A DNA stretch of 64,000 nucleotides from Persicirhabdus sediminis (GTDB lineage: Bacteria > Verrucomicrobiota > Verrucomicrobiia > Verrucomicrobiales > Akkermansiaceae): contig NZ_JAENIM010000039.1 in NCBI RefSeq assembly GCF_016595495.1, positions 711,094 to 775,093 of the forward strand, written 5' to 3'. The notes under the pieces are model-generated. The model saw nothing but the letters and a program-made list of their open reading frames with translations. It had not been told where the DNA came from and ran no database searches. Shown here one piece after another: positions 45,364-53,284 of this stretch. Position 1 is the first letter of the stretch. The number at the start of each line of letters is the position of its first letter. The position numbers and the translations under genes are program-made.

Positions 45364-45389
45364 GCCAGCTGGAAAGCAATCCAGCTGGC
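45364..45389. terminator. Convergent-gene hairpin of inverted GCCAGCTGG arms
   Basis: GCCAGCTGG (45364-45372) and CCAGCTGGC (45381-45389) form a 9-bp stem between the converging lipoprotein and sulfatase genes. A run of T precedes it on the plus strand, so the stem itself is not followed by a classic U-tract on either strand. Confidence 0.5.
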
Positions 45390-45401
45390 ACCATCTATCA
45401 A

Positions 45402-46943
45402 CTAAAATGCAGGAGTACTTCTAGGCGCAGCAAACTGCTCAACAAATAGCTCGTGCATCTGTTGGACGCGCTTTTCATGCTCAGGATTATTGATCAAATC
45501 ATCCTCCTCCTTGGGGTCTTGTTTGAGGTTAAAAAGCTGATTTGGCTTTGATTCTTTATCCAGACACAGCTTCCACTCACCCACTCTGATAGCGCGTTCT
45601 TTTGGCCCAGCGCCTTGAAATAACATATCCTCACGTAAGGTCGTGGAATTGTCATTTAACAGCACTGGCAAAAAGCTCATTGAGTCCAAACCTTGATCTT
45701 CGCCCACTTGCGCGCCAGTCAGATCAGCCAGAGTGGCAAATAGGTCATGCACACCTACCAGCTGGTCCGAGGTGGAATTTGCCTTCACCTTGCCATTGGT
45801 CCACTTGATGACAAATGGCACGCGATGCCCGCCTTCGTAGATCTGCGCCTTGTATCCACGCAACCCTTCGTTAGAATCGTAATCATTCTTACTAACTTTC
45901 TGCGGCAAGCCACCATTATCACTAGCAAAGATGATCAGCGTGTTATCTAGCTGGCCATGTTGGGCAATCGACTCCGTGAGCTTGCCGAGCGCAACATCCA
46001 TGGCAAATAACATATCCATGTGCCTTGTGCCGCCAGTTGTGCCAGCTACTTTCACACCCATAAATTCATTGGGCGGCGTATGCGGCACGTGCACGGCATC
46101 TGTGCAGAAGTGAATGTAAAATGGCTTCTCAGCGCCATCTTTTTTATTTTGCGCGTGATGTTTGTCGAGAAAGTCGATCGCCTTCTCAGTGATGATTGGT
46201 AGAAACTCGTTAGTTTTCCAATCAGCCATGCCATAACCAGGCATCCAGCGCTGGATAACTGAGGTGCCATTATCATTTTGGCTTTTGCCGCCATCGTAAT
46301 GAACCAGATCACTGAGATCTCCAACAATCAGATCATTTTCAAAAAATGCATACGGTGGATCTTGAATGCCACCGTAGGAAACGTAGGTGTAATCAAAACC
46401 TAATGAATAAACCCCATCAATGAGAGGTTTAGAAAAATCCGCCTTTGTCCAATCGAAGGACTTCTTTTTTGAAGTCACGGGCGAAGCTTTATCAAAGGTG
46501 GTCCCGTCTTTTGGCGGAACCAGCGCGCCAAGGTGCACCTTGCCAAACATCGCGCTGCGGTAGCCTTGTCCCTTCAGCACATCGGCAATCGACTTCTGCC
46601 CTTCCGTAAACTGCGAGCCACCATTGAAATGCCACGAACCACCAGCACTGCGACCGCGCCACGGGTAGTTGCCTGACAACATGCTGTACCGGCTAGGCGC
46701 ACATAAAGCAGCTTGCGAATGGGCATCGTGAAAGGTCATGCCCTGCTCAGCTAGACGCTCTAAGTTAGGCATCTCTACCGGCGCAGCTGGATTGTACACC
46801 CGCGTATCACCGATGCCCATATCATCGACATAAAAAATGAGAACGTTAGGTTTCTGGCTAGCTGATAATTCAACTACAGCACAGCTCAAACCCAACACGC
46901 TGAGGAAGATTTGCTTACATCGCATACAAAGCAGTATGCCCAA
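45402..46943 (-). CDS. Secreted arylsulfatase-type sulfatase (formylglycine-dependent)
   Basis: 513 residues with a signal peptide; the start may be the second Met at 46925. Metal ligands are in VDDMG (D40, D41). The sulfatase signature LCAPSRYSMLSG contains the cysteine (C81) that a maturase converts to formylglycine. Later motifs include FASDNGG and YEGGHRVPFVIKW. It removes sulfate from a sugar or other ester outside the cytoplasm. Such enzymes are numerous in marine Verrucomicrobiota. It is a single-gene unit here, and no anSME or FGE maturase gene is in the window. Confidence 0.92.
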   Translation of the reverse strand: MGILLCMRCKQIFLSVLGLSCAVVELSASQKPNVLIFYVDDMGIGDTRVYNPAAPVEMPNLERLAEQGMTFHDAHSQAALCAPSRYSMLSGNYPWRGRSAGGSWHFNGGSQFTEGQKSIADVLKGQGYRSAMFGKVHLGALVPPKDGTTFDKASPVTSKKKSFDWTKADFSKPLIDGVYSLGFDYTYVSYGGIQDPPYAFFENDLIVGDLSDLVHYDGGKSQNDNGTSVIQRWMPGYGMADWKTNEFLPIITEKAIDFLDKHHAQNKKDGAEKPFYIHFCTDAVHVPHTPPNEFMGVKVAGTTGGTRHMDMLFAMDVALGKLTESIAQHGQLDNTLIIFASDNGGLPQKVSKNDYDSNEGLRGYKAQIYEGGHRVPFVIKWTNGKVKANSTSDQLVGVHDLFATLADLTGAQVGEDQGLDSMSFLPVLLNDNSTTLREDMLFQGAGPKERAIRVGEWKLCLDKESKPNQLFNLKQDPKEEDDLINNPEHEKRVQQMHELFVEQFAAPRSTPAF

Positions 46944-46990
46944 CAGCTAGAGTGAAACAAGCGGCAATTCCACTATCAGATGAGTAATCT

Positions 46991-47017
46991 GTCAGCTGGA
47001 AGTCAACTCCAGCTGAC
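46991..47017 (-). terminator. Hairpin after the LacI-type gene, inverted CAGCTGGA arms
   Basis: GTCAGCTGGA (46991-47000) and TCCAGCTGAC (47008-47017) give a perfect 10-bp stem with a 7-base loop, 8 bases after the regulator stop. No U-tract follows on the minus strand. Confidence 0.5.
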
Positions 47018-47024
47018 AACTAAC

Positions 47025-48086
47025 TTATTCACCCACCTGAGCTCCAGCTGGCGCTGAAGTTGAGTTGCGCAGCACGATAGATGCTGGCAGCTCAATGTAT
47101 TGTTGGTGCACTGGGCCAGTATCTGGCTCGGTAACACGCATGAGAATATCCACTGCCTGTTGGGCTAGTCGCTTCAGCGGCTGACGCATGGTAGTTAGTT
47201 TAGGAAAACAATTCATCGCCCACGGACCATCATCAAAGCCAATCACTGAGAGCTCTTGCGGGCATTTCATGCCAATTTCTTTGGCGTAATCTAACGCACC
47301 CAGAGCAATCGGGTCACAAGCGCAAAGAATGGCGGTTGGCGGATCTTCCATTTCGAGAAGTTTTTTACATCCTTCGCGTCCGGTATCATGGTCGTAGGAA
47401 CCCTCAAATACCAATTCTTTATCGATGTCACCCAGCGCTTCTAAAAAACCATTGGCCCGCTCGGAGAAATCTCGTGAAGATCTAGGCCCGAGAATCAAGC
47501 CAACACGTCGGTGACCTAACTGAGAAATATATTGCACCGCCGTTTGTGCCGCGCCGAGGTTATCCACCCCGAGGATGTGACAGCTCAAATCACGCACGTT
47601 AACATTAGGAGGCAGAACTGATTTCATCAAAACTAACGGACGCTTGTAATCCTTGAGTTACTCGATTTCATCTGAGTTCAACGGCGTGCCCGCGTAGATC
47701 ACTCCAGAGCAATCTAGGCTGAGCGGACGCAATGCCTCAACAAAGGAATCTCCCTGTGGGCGCAAAGTTGTAATACGAACTTCCCAGTCAGTCTCAGCAA
47801 CTGCGTGCAAGACACCAGCGAGAAAGCGGCTATAAAATTCTGAGAAGAAGACTTCCTCTTCATTTGGAATGACTACCACCAATGTTGGATTCATCCCCTT
47901 GCGGATATAGCGAGCTCCCGGATTCGGGCGAAACTGCATGGCATCTGCCAATTCAATGATTTCTTTGCGACGGGATTCTTTGACCATATGCGCCGTCTCC
48001 GGACGCAATGCTCGCGATACTGTGGCCGCTGAAATACCCAACTTCTGTGCTAACAACCGAATTCCTGATGGATCATCCTTCTTCAC
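47025..48086 (-). pseudogene. LacI-family regulator interrupted by one in-frame stop
   Basis: Two open frames (47658-48086 and 47025-47630) lie in the same reading frame and together make a normal LacI protein of about 353 residues. The N-terminal helix-turn-helix is in IRLLAQKLGISAATVSRALR, and the C-terminal sugar-binding part contains GHRRVGLILGP and LSVIGFDDGPWAM. They are separated by a single TAA after DEIE, followed directly by LKDYKRPLVLM. One base change (for example from CAA or GAA) would restore the gene. It is divergent from the glucan-degrading genes and probably once repressed them. It could also be a sequencing error. Confidence 0.85.
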
Positions 48087-48155
48087 GAAATCTAATCATG
48101 CACAACTTGCAGCGTTTGTAACGCTCTATTTGTCATAAAAAGCGTCAACAATTTC

Positions 48156-48195
48156 GTCATTACTGCAAACATTTACAATTATACCCCGTAATGAC
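48156..48195. promoter_or_regulatory. Inverted repeat in the lacI-glucanase divergent region
   Basis: GTCATTAC (48156-48163) and GTAATGAC (48188-48195) are perfect 8-base inverted arms 24 bases apart, in the middle of the 189-base divergent promoter region. Possible binding site for a dimeric regulator. Confidence 0.4.
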
Positions 48196-48219
48196 TAAAA
48201 AAATCATACCATGGGCGCT

Positions 48220-48242
48220 TGCAAATGATTAAATTGATTGCA
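48220..48242. promoter_or_regulatory. Candidate LacI-type operator
   Basis: A 23-base palindrome of the form TGCAAnnnATTnAATnnnTTGCA, 33 bases before the hydrolase start. Position and symmetry suit a LacI-family operator, although it lacks the common central CG. Confidence 0.45.
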
Positions 48243-48275
48243 CATTATATAAATTGAACCTAAAAACCACTGCCA

Positions 48276-49640
48276 ATGCGAATCACATCCATCATCTCCC
48301 TATGTACTTTAGCGCTAACGCCTATGGTATCTCTAGCTGAGAACCAGCCACAGGACCCAAGGCCCTTAGGTGAAATCGTACATTCAACAAACTACCATCT
48401 TTCTGAGAAAGAGGAAGCGTTTCTCGATCAGTTACAACGAGATTGCTATAATTACTTCGTCGAATCAGCTGATAAAACTAGCGGTCTGATTCCTGACCGA
48501 GCAAAAACTGATGGATCATGGTTCAGCGGCGTCGCCAGCTCAGCCTCCACTGGTTTTGGCCTGACCGCTCACTGTATCGCCGCCGAGCGCGGCTGGATCA
48601 CCAAAGAAGAAGCGTATGACAAATGCCTCAAGGTGCTGAAATTCACCCGTGATCATTTTGCTCACACCAATGGTTTCCTACACCACTTTGTTAATCCCAC
48701 CACTGGCGAGCTAGAATGGGATTCGGAAGCATCCTCTATCGATACCGCCCTCTTCCTCACTGGTGCCTTTACCGCTTCAGGTTATTTTGAAAACGAAGAG
48801 CTCACTGCGGTGGTTAATGACATCTACAACCGAGTTGACTGGAAATGGATGACCAATGGCAATGAATTCCTCGACATGGGCTACCGCGAAAGCGAAGGCT
48901 TCATCAACGTCGAGTGGGATCACTATTCAGAAATGCTTGTCATGCTGCTGCTTGGCATCGGCTCTGATTCCGACATGGCGCTCGACGCTGAGCATTGGGA
49001 AAACTGGCCACGCGATCCTAAGCTGACTTTCAAAGGTGAAGGATTCTGTGCTTACCCACCATTGTTTGTGCACCACTACTCGCAGAACTTCTTTGATTTC
49101 CGCACCAACCGCGACAAACATCTCGATTATTTCCGCAATTCACAGCTGTCCACACTCGCCCAGCGCGAATACATGGACCGCCTCGGCAAAGCATTCCCAG
49201 ACACACTGGGTCACTGGAATGTTGACCTGTGGGGACTCACCGCTTCTGATAGCCCTGACGGCTATAAAGATTGGGGCGCACCATACGTCGACCCTCGCCT
49301 GCGCCCGTGGCGCGGTGACGACGGCACACTCACCCCATCCGCACCAGGCGGCTCTATCTGCATGACTCCTAAGGAGGCCATCGCCACCCTGATGCTGCAG
49401 AAAGAAAAATTTGCTGATATGGGCATTTACGGCCAATACGGCTTCACCAATGCTTACAACCCACGCACTGGCTGGGTTGGCCCAGATGTCATCGCTATTG
49501 ACACAGGCATTACGCTCATCAGCGCAGAAAACCTTCGTTCAGGATTCGCATGGAAACATTTCATGAAACATCCAGCCGCCCAGCGCGCGTTCGAAAGATG
49601 TAATTTTTACCCAATCAAACCAATTAATAACGACAAATAA
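48276..49640 (+). CDS. Secreted glucoamylase-fold hydrolase (GH144-like, probable beta-1,2-glucanase)
   Basis: 454 residues with a signal peptide (cut near SLA). The whole protein matches the glycoamylase (COG5368) family: SGLIPDRAKTDGSWFSGVAS, STGFGLTAHCIAAERGW, and a late NPRTGWVGPDVIAIDTG stretch. This family includes GH144 endo-beta-1,2-glucanases. It is followed after 8 bases by a GH94 phosphorylase of the size of 1,2-beta-oligoglucan phosphorylase and is divergent from a LacI-type gene, the arrangement of known beta-1,2-glucan loci. It would cut the polymer outside the cytoplasm. The linkage specificity is inferred from context. Confidence 0.75.
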   Translation: MRITSIISLCTLALTPMVSLAENQPQDPRPLGEIVHSTNYHLSEKEEAFLDQLQRDCYNYFVESADKTSGLIPDRAKTDGSWFSGVASSASTGFGLTAHCIAAERGWITKEEAYDKCLKVLKFTRDHFAHTNGFLHHFVNPTTGELEWDSEASSIDTALFLTGAFTASGYFENEELTAVVNDIYNRVDWKWMTNGNEFLDMGYRESEGFINVEWDHYSEMLVMLLLGIGSDSDMALDAEHWENWPRDPKLTFKGEGFCAYPPLFVHHYSQNFFDFRTNRDKHLDYFRNSQLSTLAQREYMDRLGKAFPDTLGHWNVDLWGLTASDSPDGYKDWGAPYVDPRLRPWRGDDGTLTPSAPGGSICMTPKEAIATLMLQKEKFADMGIYGQYGFTNAYNPRTGWVGPDVIAIDTGITLISAENLRSGFAWKHFMKHPAAQRAFERCNFYPIKPINNDK

Positions 49641-49648
49641 TTGACGCA

Positions 49649-52600
49649 ATGACAACTGCATCCACACAAGCTCCAGCGACTCGCCAGCTGGCGTCTCATA
49701 AGGACCTGCCGCTTCAGCGCCTTGGTTCCGCCGACGCACTCCACTTCGACTTCCTTCCAGGTGGTCACCTTCATGCTGCCCGTCACGGCAGTGGTGTCCT
49801 ACTCAACCTCGTTCTCGGTTGCCCACTCGCTGGCGCCCTGCATCGTGTTTACGTTCTCGCTGGTACTGGCGACGACCAACAAGTCTTTAGTTTGATTGGC
49901 CCAGAAAGCACTGCTGCTTTCTCCATCTCAGAAAATGCCGCTAAATGGGAAGCCGACTTCGACGGCCTCACCGCCACAGCCATCATGAGCGTAAGCGAAA
50001 ATGGCTGGCAGCTCAGCGTTGACGTCAACAACAACGGCGACAGCGAAAAAGAAATCCAAGTAGTTCACGGCCTCGACGTTGGCCTCGCTCACCAAGGTGC
50101 AGTTCGTACTAACGAATCCTACACCAGCCAGTACCTCGACCAACGTGCGCTCGATCACGCTGACTACGGCAAAGTGATCTGCACACGCCAAAACCTCGCT
50201 GTTGACGGCAACCACCCATGGCTTGCTCAGACATGTGCGGAAGGTGTTAGCGGATTTGTTACTGATGCCGTTCAATTCTTTGGATTTGCCATCAACCGTG
50301 GCGGCGCTCCTGAAATCTTCGGCGACATCCCTGCTGCCGACAGCCGCGTTTACCAAGGTGAGTCATCTTACGTTGGCCTTTTTGCTGAACCGCTCCAGCT
50401 GGCTCCAGCTGCCTCAGGTTCACGCACATTCCTCTTTACCTACAATGGCAACCACGCTGCAGCTACTGACATTTCAGACCTTGAGTCACTAGTAGGCGCT
50501 CAGCCAGCTCCAGCTACTGATGCACTTGCTGATTTCCAGCTGCAACAGAGCCTTCTCCACTACCCAGCGGTAGCTCACGGCGAAGACATGTCTGAAGATG
50601 AAGTCAAAGAGCTTTATCCTAACGAGCTGCGCATGGACGAGCGCGAAGACGACGGCGAACTGCTGTCATTCTACCACGGCAAGAGCACCGTTCACGTGGC
50701 GACTCGCGCTAAGGAAGTGCAAATCAGCCGCCCACACGGCATCATCCTGCGCAGTGGCGATAGCGACTACCCAGAAGAAGATTTCCTCAGCACTACCTGT
50801 TACGGCGCTGGTGTGATCAACGCGCTGACCAGCATTGGCCACGCATCATTCCACCGTCTCTACAGCGTACCACGCGACAAGTGCGGCCTCATGCCATCAT
50901 ACGGCCAGCGCGTTTGGTTCCAAGATGCTGACGGCGACTGGAACCTGCTTGGCGTACCATCACTCTTTGAGATGGACCTCACTGCCTGCCGCTGGATCTA
51001 CAAGCTCGCTGACCGCACTATCGTGGTGAAAAATGAAGTCAACAAGGTGAAATCTGAAGCCAAGGTAGACGTTGAAGTCATCGCCGGCCCAGAAACTGCC
51101 TTCCTCGTCACTAGCGGACTGGTCGTTGGCATCAACGAATACGACGACACTGCTACAGTGGAATACCAAGAAAATGGCATCCACTTCGAGTGCTCTGACG
51201 ACTCACTTGCGAAGAAGCATTTCCCGAAAGCCTACTTCCAGCTGGACATCGACACCACTGACGCAATCGCCCAACTGGGTGGCGCAGAAATCATCGGTGG
51301 CGCAGCCTCACTGCCATTCTCAGTGATCGAAACTAAGCCAGCTAAGGCATTTGCATTCACCATCTCCGGCACAGCCCGCGGTGAAGCACCTAGCAAGACT
51401 GAAGAACAAGCTGACCTCTGGTCAACCGTGGAAAGCTGCGTGCGCCTGTCTGGCTCAAACAGCCCAGCTGTAGAGCGCATCGACCACATCCTTCCGTGGT
51501 TCGCTCACAACGGTCTCATTCACCTCACTTCACCACACGGCCTCGAGCAGTACAATGGTGGCGCTTGGGGTTGCCGCGACGTGACTCAAGGATCTATCGA
51601 GCTCCTTCTCTCACTCGGCCGCGCTGATTCTGTGAAGAAGATTCTTCTCGAAGTTTACCGCCACCAGTACGACCAACAAGGCGACTGGCCACAGTGGTTC
51701 ATGCTCGATCCATTTGGCACCATCCAGCAGGCACACATGCACGGTGACATCCCAGTATGGCCACTCAAAGCTGTCGCTGAATACGTCGAAGCTACTGAAG
51801 ATTACAGCATCCTCGACGAAGTTCTACCATGGACAAACCCAGACGGCTTCGCGCTGACTGAGAAAACTGGCACACTTTGGGAGCACCTCGAGCTCAACTT
51901 CAAGTGGATCCAGAAACAATGTGTTGAAGGTACCGCGCTGATTTCATACGGCGACGGCGACTGGAACGACTCACTCCAGCCAGCTCGTCCAGAGCTCAAA
52001 GAGCGCATGGTTAGCTCATGGACTGTAGCCCTGTGCTACCAGACTATCAGCGGCCTGGAAAAACTCTGCAAGCAAACTGGACGCAGCATGGAAGGCCTCG
52101 ACGGCTTCTCAGCTCGCATCGCAGCTGATTTCCGCAAGTTCCTCATCGTCGACGGCACCGTTTGTGGTTTCTTCCTCTTCAATGATGACCTGCAGAGCGG
52201 CACGCCAATCCTGCACCCATCAGACGAGACAACAGGCATTTCTTACCGCCTGCTGCCAATGACACGCTCCATGATCGGCAGCCTGTTCACTGAAGATGAA
52301 TACAAACATCACCTCGGCCTCATCCGTGAGAACCTGCTTGCTCCAGACGGCGCCCGCCTCATGGACAAACCACCAACATACCGTGGTGGCCCTCAGGAAA
52401 TCTTCCAGCGCGCTGAGTCTGCTGCTGCCTTCTCACGTGAGATCGGCATCATGTACACCCACGCTCACCTACGCTTCATCGAAGCCATGGCTCAGACTGG
52501 TAACGCCGACGATATGCTGCAAGCATTTGAAGTGGTTAACCCAATCGGCTGCGTAGACACCATTTCTAACGCGAAGCGCCGTCAGCACAACGTCTACTTC

Positions 52601-53035
52601 TCAAGCTCAGACGCGGACGTTAACGACCGCTACGAAGCTGCTGAGAAATACGAAGACATCAAAGCTGGCAAAGTGAAAGTCGAAGGTGGCTGGAGAGTTT
52701 ACTCATCTGGCCCAGGCATCTACCTCAACCTCCTGCTCACCCGCCTCGTCGGCCTGCGCAGCGATTACGGCAAGGTAGTGATTGACCCAGTAGTTCCTAA
52801 CTCACTCGACGGACTCGTCGCTGACACCAACTGGAAAGGCACCCCAATTAAGGTGAACTTCACTGTTGGCTCACGCAACTTCAACCCGTCTAAGATCACT
52901 CTCAACGGCACCGAGCTAGAAGCCATCGGTCAGGACGAAAACCCATACCGTGAAGGCGGCTGGATCATCGACCCTGAGGTCTTCAACTCACTGCTCAAAG
53001 AAGACGGCAACGTCCTCGATGTGGTTCTCGGATAA
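49649..53035 (+). CDS. GH94 phosphorylase, probable 1,2-beta-oligoglucan phosphorylase
   Basis: 1128 residues, cytosolic, no signal peptide. The (alpha/alpha)6 catalytic part contains YNGGAWGCRDVTQG, WFMLDP and YGDGDWNDSLQP, where the DWND motif (about 771-774) holds the general-acid aspartate of GH94. The C-terminal PYREGGWIID and earlier FSSSDADVNDRYEA are also family-like. At about 1.1 kb of residues it is longer than cellobiose phosphorylases (about 800) and close to Listeria 1,2-beta-oligoglucan phosphorylase. It would split imported oligosaccharides into glucose 1-phosphate without using ATP. Paired with the upstream hydrolase in an operon. Confidence 0.85.
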   Translation: MTTASTQAPATRQLASHKDLPLQRLGSADALHFDFLPGGHLHAARHGSGVLLNLVLGCPLAGALHRVYVLAGTGDDQQVFSLIGPESTAAFSISENAAKWEADFDGLTATAIMSVSENGWQLSVDVNNNGDSEKEIQVVHGLDVGLAHQGAVRTNESYTSQYLDQRALDHADYGKVICTRQNLAVDGNHPWLAQTCAEGVSGFVTDAVQFFGFAINRGGAPEIFGDIPAADSRVYQGESSYVGLFAEPLQLAPAASGSRTFLFTYNGNHAAATDISDLESLVGAQPAPATDALADFQLQQSLLHYPAVAHGEDMSEDEVKELYPNELRMDEREDDGELLSFYHGKSTVHVATRAKEVQISRPHGIILRSGDSDYPEEDFLSTTCYGAGVINALTSIGHASFHRLYSVPRDKCGLMPSYGQRVWFQDADGDWNLLGVPSLFEMDLTACRWIYKLADRTIVVKNEVNKVKSEAKVDVEVIAGPETAFLVTSGLVVGINEYDDTATVEYQENGIHFECSDDSLAKKHFPKAYFQLDIDTTDAIAQLGGAEIIGGAASLPFSVIETKPAKAFAFTISGTARGEAPSKTEEQADLWSTVESCVRLSGSNSPAVERIDHILPWFAHNGLIHLTSPHGLEQYNGGAWGCRDVTQGSIELLLSLGRADSVKKILLEVYRHQYDQQGDWPQWFMLDPFGTIQQAHMHGDIPVWPLKAVAEYVEATEDYSILDEVLPWTNPDGFALTEKTGTLWEHLELNFKWIQKQCVEGTALISYGDGDWNDSLQPARPELKERMVSSWTVALCYQTISGLEKLCKQTGRSMEGLDGFSARIAADFRKFLIVDGTVCGFFLFNDDLQSGTPILHPSDETTGISYRLLPMTRSMIGSLFTEDEYKHHLGLIRENLLAPDGARLMDKPPTYRGGPQEIFQRAESAAAFSREIGIMYTHAHLRFIEAMAQTGNADDMLQAFEVVNPIGCVDTISNAKRRQHNVYFSSSDADVNDRYEAAEKYEDIKAGKVKVEGGWRVYSSGPGIYLNLLLTRLVGLRSDYGKVVIDPVVPNSLDGLVADTNWKGTPIKVNFTVGSRNFNPSKITLNGTELEAIGQDENPYREGGWIIDPEVFNSLLKEDGNVLDVVLG

Positions 53036-53043
53036 TAAAATTC

Positions 53044-53068
53044 CAGCTGGCCTAACTCGCGCCAGCTG
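53044..53068 (+). terminator. First hairpin after the GH94 gene, inverted CAGCTGGC arms
   Basis: CAGCTGGC (53044-53051) and GCCAGCTG (53061-53068) pair over 8 bases, 8 bases past the stop codon. No T-tract. A true terminator follows at 53093. Confidence 0.5.
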
Positions 53069-53092
53069 AAATTGCATCCACAAAATCTATCA

Positions 53093-53127
53093 CACCCTGT
53101 CAGCCCAGCTGGCAGGGTGTTTTTTTG
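53093..53127 (+). terminator. Intrinsic terminator of the glucan operon
   Basis: CACCCTG (53093-53099) pairs with CAGGGTG (53113-53119), then TTTTTTTT. The loop itself contains CCAGCTGG. Confidence 0.92.
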
Positions 53128-53284
53128 CTAAAAAATCTACAGTTAATTCCAAATAGAAACTTTAACATGAAGCGATCAAAACCCCCACAACCTACAATCA
53201 TCTCGTTACCTCATTTAGATTTATATATAGAAACACCTTTTCATCTTTCCTTCTAGAACTTTTAAATCTATCAAGGTCGCTATA
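53128..53284 (+). promoter_or_regulatory. AT-rich leader of the KAP NTPase gene with small-RNA complementarity
   Basis: A 157-base AT-rich stretch. At 53179-53193 the sequence AAACCCCCACAACCT matches the reverse complement of the conserved small-RNA tip (AAACCCCCATAACCT) at 14 of 15 positions. A TATATA at about 53222 is a possible -10 box. If transcription starts there, the complementary site would be outside the mRNA. I see no hairpin of the small-RNA type around it. Confidence 0.35.

Noticed and set aside
49849..52556. Many overlapping open frames of 60-142 residues inside the GH94 gene
   Set aside because: They are shadows of a single 1128-codon gene with continuous family motifs.
53128..53284. 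Third copy of the small RNA on the minus strand
   Set aside because: The loop-like segment is present (one difference), but there are no flanking stem arms and no U-tract in position, so I treat it as a possible target site instead.
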